Assembly: GCA_900553115.1 (NCBI GenBank)
Contig: USCF01000087.1
Location: 1-5,286 of the forward strand
Origin: an uncultured Alphaproteobacteria bacterium
GTDB lineage: Bacteria; Pseudomonadota; Alphaproteobacteria; RF32; CAG-239
Length of the DNA: 5,286 bases
Direction of reading: 5' to 3'
This document shows positions 1 through 5,286 of this stretch, piece after piece. A model generated the notes under the pieces. It was not told the origin of the DNA, made no database searches, and worked only from the letters and a program-made list of their open reading frames with translations. How positions within the stretch are numbered: the first letter of the stretch is position 1; every line of letters begins with the position of its first letter. The position numbers and the translations under genes were made by a program.

Positions 1-1
1 T

Positions 2-1867
2 GACCAAAAACAACCTAAAATACACAAAGCTTTCAGTTTTGTTAAACCCATTGTTTTAAAAATAACAAAAACAGCAGCTGTCAGCGCACTTTTCGGTCCG
101 GTCGGCCTAGCTGCTTATTCGGCTATAAAAACAACTAACACCATTCGTAAATCATATAAACAATACAAAGAAAAAGAAGGCGGCAGTTTCAAAGATTTTA
201 TAAAACATTTAGGCAAAAAAGAAAATCGAGCTCAGCTGTTTACCTTAGTTGGTCAAGTTGCCTCTACTGCAATTTCTGTGGGCTTTACCGGAGCTGCAGT
301 TTTAGACGGTGGTCTGGCAATGCAAAGCGGTATCAGCGGACATTTATTTAATGAAGTTACAGGCAACGCCGGCGAACATATTGCCAATGCGGCAGAAGCT
401 TCACAACAGGTTAATTCTGTCGGCAGCGCACTAAAAGCCGGTTTTGGAAAAATTGCTTCTTCTCCGCGGCGCGCTGTCAGCATGATGTCATCTTTAGGCA
501 TTGGTATGGTAAAAGGATTGTCTGAATACAACAATCTCCGCTCTGCCCGCAAAGAGATTAAACGAATTTTAGAACAAAACGGCGTTAAAGCAACCGATGA
601 AATGGTCAAAAAAATTGAAAAAACAGCTTCTCCGGAAGAGTTTTCGGCTGTCCTGCAAGAAGTTGCGCCAAATATTGATGCTGTGCAAGCTAACGCACTT
701 TATAAAAGCGCAGAACTAGCCCGCAAATCTAACCCTAAAACAGCTTTTGTAGCCGCCGTATCCGGTGCGGCCATAGGTTTGACCGCTGCTTCCGCCGCCG
801 AATACATTCATTTAGGCGAACATGACAACACTGCCGCCGAAGAAGCCAAAAATGGTGAAAATATTAGCAAATCAATCTCTGCCGCCGCTAAAGAGATGGG
901 AGCAAACAAAATCAGCGCGGTTGAAGAAAGCTGGAATAATGCAGACAGTGCGGCGCACCGTTTAGATTCTTTTGGCATTGACGCTAAAAATGCTAATGAA
1001 ATGCTGCGAGAAATGGGGGTTATTAAAGAAGGAGACAATCATTTTTATCGTCAGCATGAACTGGCTAAATTGGTTGATAATGCCAAACTTAATGACGAAC
1101 AGCGTTCTCAAATCCAAGAATGGGCTAACGACCGCAGCGCCAGAGTGCATAATCTGCAAGTTTGGCAGGCCGAACACGCCCAACACCACAGCGGCGGTCA
1201 TTCTGCCGGCGATGCCGCTTTCCACAGTTCAGACACCGTTTCCAATACTGAAGACACTACATTGCAAGAAAATCCAGAGGGTCAAACAATGGAAACAGCT
1301 GAAGAAATTGTGGAAAAACAAAAATACCACATTCAGGGTCGTATAGATAAACTGAAAGGTCTAAAAGGCGAAGTAGAAGCCGAAAATTCAATAGCTGCTA
1401 TCTCTGCCTTTAACGAAGCTAATGGTGTAAAAATAAGCAAAAATGCAAACCTGACTATTACCGATGAAGACGGCAATAAAACTGAATACAAAGCAAAGAT
1501 TGGTAAAAATTCAGAATCCACCAAGGTAACTTATTATGAAGATGACAAAAAAATTGGACGTACCAAAACCAAGTTTTATAAAACCGGAGAAAAAGAAGGT
1601 TCTTCAAAAACAGTTACAAAAATGGATATTGATAACGACGGAAAAATGGATAAAGTCACAACCGTTCGTCATGCTGATGGTTCGTCTGTTTCATACACCA
1701 AATTATCCAAAACCGGTGATCGCGTTGTTGAAGTAAAAGACAATGAAGGCAATGTAACCAACAAACTATCAGCAAATGAAAAATCTGCTGCTGATGGTTC
1801 TAGCAGATCGCATGCCCGCTCGGTGGTTTATGATAACTTTCAAAAATTCAAACAAAACACTAAATAG
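2..1867 (+). CDS. Unrecognised large protein, 5'-truncated by the window edge
   Basis: The frame is open from the first bases of the window to a TAG at 1865-1867, giving 621 visible codons. The first start-like codons are a GTG at 278 and an ATG at 320. Neither has a Shine-Dalgarno, and protein-like sequence continues upstream of both, so the true start lies outside the window. Counting from the first visible codon, there are hydrophobic Gly/Ala/Ser-rich segments at about 24-42, 79-107 and 247-268. Helical, charged stretches lie between them (about 172-242 and 285-380). A His/Ser/Asp/Glu/Thr-rich linker spans about 390-440. The tail, about 475-590, is Lys/Thr/Asp/Gly-rich and looks like successive beta-hairpins. 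It contains one calcium-loop motif, DIDNDGKMD, at 542-550. I do not recognise the family. A membrane-associated or membrane-inserting protein with a Ca-binding beta-rich end is an inference. It is followed by its own terminator and is not part of the downstream operon. Confidence 0.85.
   Translation, partial: DQKQPKIHKAFSFVKPIVLKITKTAAVSALFGPVGLAAYSAIKTTNTIRKSYKQYKEKEGGSFKDFIKHLGKKENRAQLFTLVGQVASTAISVGFTGAAVLDGGLAMQSGISGHLFNEVTGNAGEHIANAAEASQQVNSVGSALKAGFGKIASSPRRAVSMMSSLGIGMVKGLSEYNNLRSARKEIKRILEQNGVKATDEMVKKIEKTASPEEFSAVLQEVAPNIDAVQANALYKSAELARKSNPKTAFVAAVSGAAIGLTAASAAEYIHLGEHDNTAAEEAKNGENISKSISAAAKEMGANKISAVEESWNNADSAAHRLDSFGIDAKNANEMLREMGVIKEGDNHFYRQHELAKLVDNAKLNDEQRSQIQEWANDRSARVHNLQVWQAEHAQHHSGGHSAGDAAFHSSDTVSNTEDTTLQENPEGQTMETAEEIVEKQKYHIQGRIDKLKGLKGEVEAENSIAAISAFNEANGVKISKNANLTITDEDGNKTEYKAKIGKNSESTKVTYYEDDKKIGRTKTKFYKTGEKEGSSKTVTKMDIDNDGKMDKVTTVRHADGSSVSYTKLSKTGDRVVEVKDNEGNVTNKLSANEKSAADGSSRSHARSVVYDNFQKFKQNTK
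1625..1651 (+). other. DxDxDGxxD calcium-loop motif in the C-terminal tail
   Basis: The codons encode DIDNDGKMD, which matches the DxDxDGxxD loop seen in EF-hand, dockerin and thrombospondin type 3 calcium sites. Only one clear copy is visible. The surrounding residues are beta-like rather than the helix-loop-helix of a true EF-hand. Calcium binding is therefore plausible but unproven. Confidence 0.5.
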
Positions 1868-1888
1868 ACACATTGTTTAGCTAAAATT

Positions 1889-1919
1889 AATCCCAACCCT
1901 AAAAAGTTGGGATTTTTTT
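1889..1919 (+). terminator. Intrinsic terminator after the first gene
   Basis: A perfect 9-bp stem (aatcccaac at 1889-1897 with gttgggatt at 1906-1914) encloses an 8-nt loop. A run of seven T at 1913-1919 partly overlaps the 3' arm. It lies 21 nt after the TAG of the first gene, so it should separate that gene from the qmcA operon. Confidence 0.9.
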
Positions 1920-1920
1920 A

Positions 1921-1949
1921 TTGTAATTAAAACAAAATCCAGCTACACT
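1921..1949 (+). promoter_or_regulatory. Candidate sigma70-type promoter of the qmcA-nfeD-nfo operon
   Basis: TTGTAA (1921-1926) and TACACT (1944-1949) are separated by exactly 17 nt. Each hexamer matches 4 of 6 consensus positions. The site lies directly after the upstream terminator and would give a leader of about 26 nt before the qmcA ATG. The match is moderate, but position and spacing fit, and no better candidate is seen in this short gap. Confidence 0.5.
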
Positions 1950-1969
1950 TACAGCATTGTTATTATTTT

Positions 1970-1975
1970 AAGGAG
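1970..1975 (+). promoter_or_regulatory. Ribosome binding site of qmcA
   Basis: AAGGAG lies 6 nt before the ATG at 1982. It fixes the start of the SPFH protein, whose first residues are also the expected N-terminal membrane anchor. Confidence 0.85.
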
Positions 1976-1981
1976 AAAATT

Positions 1982-2920
1982 ATGGAAACTTTAGCCATTG
2001 TGCTTATTGCACTTGTTTTTGTTGTTTTAGTTAAATCTGTGGTTATCGTTCGTCAAGGATACGAATACACTGTCGAAAATTTCGGTCGTTTCACGCGTTC
2101 TCTGCACCCTGGATTTCATATATTAATTCCGGTATTGGAAACTATCGGCGCCAAAATCAACCGCAAGGAACAGGTTTTAGAAGTTTCATCACAAGAAGTT
2201 ATCACCAAAGATAACGCCATGGTGACCGTTAATGGTGTGCTGTTTTACCAAATCCAAGACGCCACAAAAGCTGCATATCAGGTAGAAGATTTGGACTATG
2301 CCATTATGAATTTGGTTATGACCAACATTCGTACGGTTATCGGTAGTATGGAAATCGACGAATTGCTTTCTCAGCGCAACATCATCAATCAAAAACTGCT
2401 TTCTGTTGTTGATGAGGCCACCATTCCTTGGGGCGTAAAAGTTACCCGCGTAGAAATAAAAGATATTACTCCGCCAAAAGATTTGATTGATGCCATGGCT
2501 CGCCAGATGAAGGCCGAACGTGAAAAACGCGCCAATATTTTGGAAGCCGAAGGTTTGCGTCAAGCCGAGATTTTGCAGGCAGAAGGTTCTAAGCAATCAG
2601 TAATTTTGGAAGCCGAAGGTAAAAAAGAAGCCGCTTTCCGCGAGGCTGAAGCCCGTGAGCGCTCTGCCCAAGCCGAAGCTATGGCAACAAAGCTTATTTC
2701 TGACGCCATAGCCAAAGGCGATCCAAAATCCCTCTCCTACTTTTTAGGTCAGCAATATATCAGCGCTTTGCAAGGCATTGTAACTTCGCCAAATGAAAAA
2801 CTGCTGATGCTGCCGGTTGACACAACACAGGTTATGGGCACCGTTGCTGGAATTTCCGAACTGGTAAAAGATGTGATGAACACTAAACCTGCCGCTAAAA
2901 AAGCAGCAAACAAGGAGTAA
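1982..2920 (+). CDS. qmcA: QmcA-like SPFH/Band 7 membrane protein
   Basis: This 312-residue stomatin/prohibitin-type scaffold is close in length to E. coli QmcA (about 305) and follows its pattern end to end. Residues 1-23 form the N-terminal membrane anchor. The SPFH domain covers about 24-180, with family stretches such as [17 protein letters not shown] (70-86), [23 protein letters not shown] (110-132) and [18 protein letters not shown] (145-162). A coiled-coil region then carries four 11-residue repeats of the type ILxAEGxxxxx (186-229). The conserved C-terminal block ends near [12 protein letters not shown] (286-297), followed by a short Lys/Ala tail. In E. coli, QmcA is an inner-membrane protein that suppresses htpX ftsH growth defects and is linked to membrane protein quality control. 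These proteins oligomerise into rings or microdomains. The NfeD-type gene 6 nt downstream is its usual partner. The start is set by AAGGAG at 1970-1975. Orthology to qmcA rather than another SPFH subfamily is very likely. Confidence 0.93.
   Translation: METLAIVLIALVFVVLVKSVVIVRQGYEYTVENFGRFTRSLHPGFHILIPVLETIGAKINRKEQVLEVSSQEVITKDNAMVTVNGVLFYQIQDATKAAYQVEDLDYAIMNLVMTNIRTVIGSMEIDELLSQRNIINQKLLSVVDEATIPWGVKVTRVEIKDITPPKDLIDAMARQMKAEREKRANILEAEGLRQAEILQAEGSKQSVILEAEGKKEAAFREAEARERSAQAEAMATKLISDAIAKGDPKSLSYFLGQQYISALQGIVTSPNEKLLMLPVDTTQVMGTVAGISELVKDVMNTKPAAKKAANKE
2912..2917 (+). promoter_or_regulatory. Ribosome binding site of the nfeD-like gene, inside the qmcA 3' end
   Basis: AAGGAG encodes the last Lys-Glu of the SPFH protein and lies 9 nt before the ATG at 2927. 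The ribosome site of the partner gene is thus embedded in the end of qmcA, which suits coupled translation of the pair. Confidence 0.8.
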
Positions 2921-2926
2921 CAAACA

Positions 2927-3370
2927 ATGTTTAACTCTCCTGTTGTTAACTGGATAATCGCCGGACTTATGCTTTCTTTATTGGAGCTGATTGTGCCTGG
3001 GGTATATTTAATCTGGTTTGGTTTTGCCGCTTTTATCGTTGGTGTAACCGTTTATTTTTTGCCGCTGGAATTTACCACGCAGCTGATTATATTTGCCATT
3101 GCGTCTGGTGTTTTTGCCGTTATCGGCGTGGCCGTATACCGCTATGTGTTTAACAAAGCGCAAGTACCTGCCGAATATAAAAACCTGAACAACACCGCCG
3201 AACAATATGTTGGACAGCTGGTTACGGTTGCCGAAGACGCTGCCGACAACCGCACTAAAGTAAAAATCGGCGATACCTATTGGCTGGCATCTTGTCAAAA
3301 AGCTTTCAAAAAGGGCGACACAGCTAAAGTTGTAGGCGTTAAAGATAGTTTAATTTTGATTATTGAATAA
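2927..3370 (+). CDS. NfeD-family membrane protein (YbbJ-like partner of QmcA)
   Basis: This 147-residue protein matches the short NfeD1b/YbbJ class, which lacks the N-terminal ClpP-like protease domain. Three membrane segments are visible at about 7-23, 26-46 and 51-74, with the typical LELIVPGVYLIWFGFAAF signature (19-36). A C-terminal soluble OB-fold domain follows at about 92-147, with the family pattern VGQLVTV, VKIGDTYWLA and GDTAKVVGVKDSLILIIE. NfeD proteins are generally encoded next to SPFH genes and are thought to bind them in the membrane, with the OB-fold on one face. That is the arrangement here, with a 6-nt gap after qmcA. The ATG is supported by AAGGAG at 2912-2917. Nothing appears broken. 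The family call is firm, but the molecular role is known only in general terms. Confidence 0.9.
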   Translation: MFNSPVVNWIIAGLMLSLLELIVPGVYLIWFGFAAFIVGVTVYFLPLEFTTQLIIFAIASGVFAVIGVAVYRYVFNKAQVPAEYKNLNNTAEQYVGQLVTVAEDAADNRTKVKIGDTYWLASCQKAFKKGDTAKVVGVKDSLILIIE

Positions 3371-3379
3371 GGGGAAAAA

Positions 3380-4213
3380 ATGCTGCATATCGGTTGTCAT
3401 CTCTCCATTTCTAAAGGTTTTGCGCATATTGGCAAAGAAGCTTTATCCATCAAAGCCGATACTTTCCAATTTTTTACCCGCAATCCACAGGGCGGCAAAG
3501 CTAAGGATATAGACCTCGCTGATGTGGCAAAATTCCGCGCTTTAGCAGCCGAAAATCATTTTGCGCCTGTTGTTGCTCACGCGCCGTATACGCTCAATCC
3601 GTGCTCGGATAATCCGCAAACCCGAGAATTTGCCGAGATGGTTTTTAGTGACGACCTCAAGCGTATGGAGCTTATTCCGCACAACTACTACAATTTTCAC
3701 CCAGGTTCGCATGTTGGGCAAGGCGTTAGCATGGGTATAGCAATGATTATTGACTTGCTTAACCGTATTTTGACACCGGAGCAAAACACTATTGTTTTGT
3801 TAGAAACCATGTCTGGCAAAGGCTCGGAAATTGGGCGTAGTTTTGAAGAACTGGCAGAAATTCGCGCCGGTGTTAAACTAAAAGACAAACTTGGCGTCTG
3901 CCTTGACACCTGCCATGTTTTTGCCGCCGGTTATGATATTGTAAATAATCTAGATGGGGTAATGGCCGAATTTGATAAAATAATCGGACTGCAGCATTTG
4001 AAAGCCATTCACTTAAACGACAGCTTGATGCCGCTTGCCTCTAACAAAGACCGCCACGCTAAAATCGGAGCCGGTGAAATAGGTGCAAAACCGCTATTTA
4101 GCTTTATCAATCACCATGCCGTAAAAAATTTGCCGTTTGTTTTAGAAACACCAAATGATTTGGCTGGATACGCTGCCGAAATTGAACTGCTGCGAAAAAA
4201 CTTTGATGAGTAA
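3380..4213 (+). CDS. nfo: Endonuclease IV (deoxyribonuclease IV, AP endonuclease)
   Basis: This 277-residue TIM-barrel enzyme cuts the DNA backbone 5' of abasic sites in base excision repair, using three zinc ions, in the cytoplasm. All nine expected metal ligands can be placed: His67 (HAPY), His107 (NFHPGSH), Glu142 (LLETMSGKG), Asp176 and His179 ([13 protein letters not shown]), His211 (AIHLND), Asp224 and His226 (KDRHAKIG) and Glu256 (VLETP). The enzyme should therefore be active. The length is normal for the family. The start at 3380 is preceded by an AAGGGG-like site at 3369-3374, and the N-terminus [14 protein letters not shown] is the expected first strand. It is 9 nt after the NfeD-like gene and is probably cotranscribed with it. 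From memory, stretches such as [23 protein letters not shown] and [14 protein letters not shown] resemble clostridial Nfo more than the E. coli enzyme, which raises possible transfer. Confidence 0.96.
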   Translation: MLHIGCHLSISKGFAHIGKEALSIKADTFQFFTRNPQGGKAKDIDLADVAKFRALAAENHFAPVVAHAPYTLNPCSDNPQTREFAEMVFSDDLKRMELIPHNYYNFHPGSHVGQGVSMGIAMIIDLLNRILTPEQNTIVLLETMSGKGSEIGRSFEELAEIRAGVKLKDKLGVCLDTCHVFAAGYDIVNNLDGVMAEFDKIIGLQHLKAIHLNDSLMPLASNKDRHAKIGAGEIGAKPLFSFINHHAVKNLPFVLETPNDLAGYAAEIELLRKNFDE

Positions 4214-4214
4214 C

Positions 4215-4251
4215 AAAAAAACTCTCCTTAACCAACAAGGAGAGTTTTTTT
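4215..4251. terminator. Bidirectional intrinsic terminator between nfo and the convergent gene
   Basis: A 9-bp stem (actctcctt at 4221-4229 with aaggagagt at 4237-4245) has a 7-nt loop. An A-run at 4215-4220 and a T-run at 4246-4251 flank it and can extend the helix. Each strand therefore presents a hairpin followed by a U-tract. It fills the 52-nt gap between the stops of nfo (4213) and the minus-strand gene (4266) and should end both transcripts. Confidence 0.9.
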
Positions 4252-4265
4252 CATTGAATAAAATT

Positions 4266-5156
4266 CTAAATAGCCTCATCAAGAGCTTTACTCAGACAAC
4301 TGGCATAAGTTTCACGGCTGGCAAAGCTGGTAAAGACAGACGGATAATCATTCACAACTGCCTTAAAAGGCTTTTCCATTTGTGCAATCAGACCAAAACA
4401 ATCTTTTTGCATCAAAAAATCAAGTCCCAGCGGATGCATGGCAAAAATGCGGAAGTTTTCGATTTTATTCGGACTAGCCGCAGCGCCATATAAATATTCC
4501 ATCATCTCTTTAGCCGGAATCTTGGCAGCCCAACGGCAAATCACCGCTTTAACCTCTGGCGCAGCGTTCACCATGTCAAACTTATTCAAATAATGAATAA
4601 CATAGTTGCTCTCGCCTCTCTCAATCAGCAGGTCAATTTCCCCGCAATGCAGCAGCATTTCGTCCGAAAAATCACTCAGCAGCTTTTGCTTTGGAAAAAT
4701 CCCCTGCCATGCGCCAGCTGTCAAAACCGTAGTTTTGGTAACCAGCTTAAACACATTAGCATCGCTCATATGTTTATTTCTGAGATCTTTCCACCAGTCA
4801 TAAATCAGACTTTTTGCAACCTCTTCATCAGCAGCGTCCGTATTACCGGAAAGCTGCATAAACCAGCGCAAAAGATAATTCCAATCACGCACATCGGCTG
4901 CGGTTTGCAGTCCCTGCGGAATAATGTTGTGGCTAAAAATAAAAGCTTCAATACCCGCGGCGGTTTTTGCGGCGCTCTTTTGTTTCTGTGTCCGCTTATA
5001 TATGCTTATCAGCACCTGAAAAGCTTGCGGGCTAAGCATTTGCTCTTGAGCACAAAAATTATCTACCACAGACCACTTACGAGTACAGCTCACAGACTTT
5101 AAAAAAGCCAAAGTAACATCACTCTTTTGAGATTTTTTGGAAATTTTAGAACCCAT
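4266..5156 (-). CDS. Unrecognised 296-residue soluble, mainly helical protein
   Basis: An intact minus-strand frame runs from ATG (5154-5156) to TAG (4266-4268). I do not recognise the family. No signal peptide or membrane segment is visible. The first 12 residues are Lys/Ser-rich (MGSKISKKSQKS) and the rest reads as a string of amphipathic helices, possibly a repeat-helix fold. Trp-rich stretches stand out: DWNYLLRWF at 91-99 and YDWWKDLRNKH at 119-129. Cysteines at 24, 35, 171, 207, 253 and 287 do not form a CxxC or other metal motif. No catalytic signature is seen. The start is chosen because the promoter ends 40 nt upstream and the next in-frame Met is at residue 40. There is no Shine-Dalgarno before it. 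The gene stands alone, convergent with nfo, with its own promoter and terminator. Coding status is supported by length, intact frame and flanking signals. Confidence 0.82.
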   Translation of the reverse strand: MGSKISKKSQKSDVTLAFLKSVSCTRKWSVVDNFCAQEQMLSPQAFQVLISIYKRTQKQKSAAKTAAGIEAFIFSHNIIPQGLQTAADVRDWNYLLRWFMQLSGNTDAADEEVAKSLIYDWWKDLRNKHMSDANVFKLVTKTTVLTAGAWQGIFPKQKLLSDFSDEMLLHCGEIDLLIERGESNYVIHYLNKFDMVNAAPEVKAVICRWAAKIPAKEMMEYLYGAAASPNKIENFRIFAMHPLGLDFLMQKDCFGLIAQMEKPFKAVVNDYPSVFTSFASRETYASCLSKALDEAI

Positions 5157-5189
5157 ACGTATAAAATTTAAATTAATAATTAAGATTTG
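5157..5189 (-). other. AU-rich leader without Shine-Dalgarno
   Basis: The predicted 5' leader of the minus-strand gene is almost entirely A and U and has no GGAG-like stretch before the ATG. It contains a 10-bp AT palindrome (plus 5165-5174) and an inverted repeat TTAAT-A-ATTAA (plus 5173-5183) close to the predicted transcription start. These could be operator half-sites, but in such AT-rich DNA they may also be chance. Confidence 0.4.
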
Positions 5190-5195
5190 TCTTTG

Positions 5196-5224
5196 AATAT
5201 AGTTTGTTTTGTATTTTTTGTCAA
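5196..5224 (-). promoter_or_regulatory. Near-consensus sigma70-type promoter of the minus-strand gene
   Basis: Read on the minus strand, a perfect -35 TTGACA (plus 5219-5224) is followed after exactly 17 nt by TATATT (plus 5196-5201), 5 of 6 for the -10. Transcription would begin near 5189, leaving a leader of about 33 nt. This is the strongest promoter match in the window. Confidence 0.85.
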
Positions 5225-5233
5225 GAACAATAT

Positions 5234-5271
5234 AAAAATAAACACCTGAATTATATAAATACAGGCGTTTA
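5234..5271 (-). terminator. Probable terminator of a minus-strand gene beyond the window
   Basis: Positions 5239-5248 pair with 5262-5271 around a 13-nt loop. On the minus strand the single non-Watson-Crick pair (5244/5266) is a U-G wobble, whereas on the plus strand it would be an A-C mismatch. A run of five U follows on the minus strand (plus 5234-5238). This orientation points to an upstream minus-strand gene whose end may be the TAA at 5269-5271 (preceded by an open RFLTA) or the TGA at 5277-5279. Too little of such a gene is visible to annotate it. Confidence 0.55.
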
Positions 5272-5286
5272 AGCGGTCAGAAACCG

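Noticed and set aside
278..280. GTG as the start of the first gene
   Set aside because: It has no Shine-Dalgarno, lies in the middle of a hydrophobic segment, and the same frame is open and protein-like for 92 codons upstream to the window edge.
972..1346. Plus-strand frame of 124 codons overlapping the first gene
   Set aside because: It lies wholly inside the large gene in another frame, has no ribosome site and gives a compositionally odd product.
2189..2596. Minus-strand frame of 135 codons
   Set aside because: It is fully antisense to the conserved SPFH domain of qmcA; the product has no recognisable features.
2537..2668. Tandem DNA repeat or repeat array in qmcA
   Set aside because: The periodicity is explained by the 11-residue protein repeat of the SPFH coiled coil; the DNA copies diverge at synonymous and other positions and there are no spacers.
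3542..3909. Minus-strand frames inside nfo (3542-3784 and 3697-3909)
   Set aside because: Both are antisense to the metal-binding core of endonuclease IV, with no start signals.
4155..4493. Plus-strand frame of 112 codons
   Set aside because: It starts inside nfo, reads through the terminator hairpin and then runs antisense to the minus-strand gene.
4593..5102. Plus-strand frame of 169 codons antisense to the minus-strand gene
   Set aside because: It has no Shine-Dalgarno or promoter. The opposite strand has a near-consensus promoter and a terminator that frame the 296-codon gene, which fits better.

Overview
The window looks like a chromosomal segment of an AT-rich Gram-negative bacterium. 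The best taxonomic pointer is a full-length SPFH protein that closely follows the proteobacterial QmcA pattern. The base composition and the mix of genes would fit a host-associated alphaproteobacterium, but this is an inference held with low confidence. Nothing argues against the standard genetic code: the five stops are TAG, TAA, TAA, TAA and TAG.

Layout. (1) Positions 2-1867, plus strand: the 3' end (621 codons visible) of a larger gene for an unrecognised protein with three small-residue-rich hydrophobic segments, a low-complexity acidic linker and a beta-rich C-terminal tail carrying one DxDxDGxxD calcium-loop motif. It ends at a strong intrinsic terminator (1889-1919). (2) Positions 1982-4213, plus strand: a compact three-gene operon, qmcA-like SPFH protein, NfeD-family partner, and endonuclease IV (nfo). 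The gaps are 6 and 9 nt. A candidate promoter lies at 1921-1949 and a bidirectional terminator at 4215-4251. (3) Positions 4266-5156, minus strand: a convergent gene for an unrecognised 296-residue soluble protein. It has a near-consensus sigma70-type promoter (TTGACA-17-TATATT) but no Shine-Dalgarno. (4) Positions 5157-5286: intergenic DNA with that promoter and, just upstream of it, a terminator-like hairpin for a minus-strand gene outside the window.

How the genes fit together. QmcA and NfeD form a well-known partnership in membrane-quality-control microdomains. Nfo is a cytosolic base-excision-repair enzyme whose cotranscription with them has no obvious mechanistic reason. Its sequence style recalls clostridial Nfo, so it may have been acquired. 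The two unrecognised proteins at the flanks are the least explained parts. I see no convincing new multi-gene system, CRISPR array, RNA gene or mobile element.
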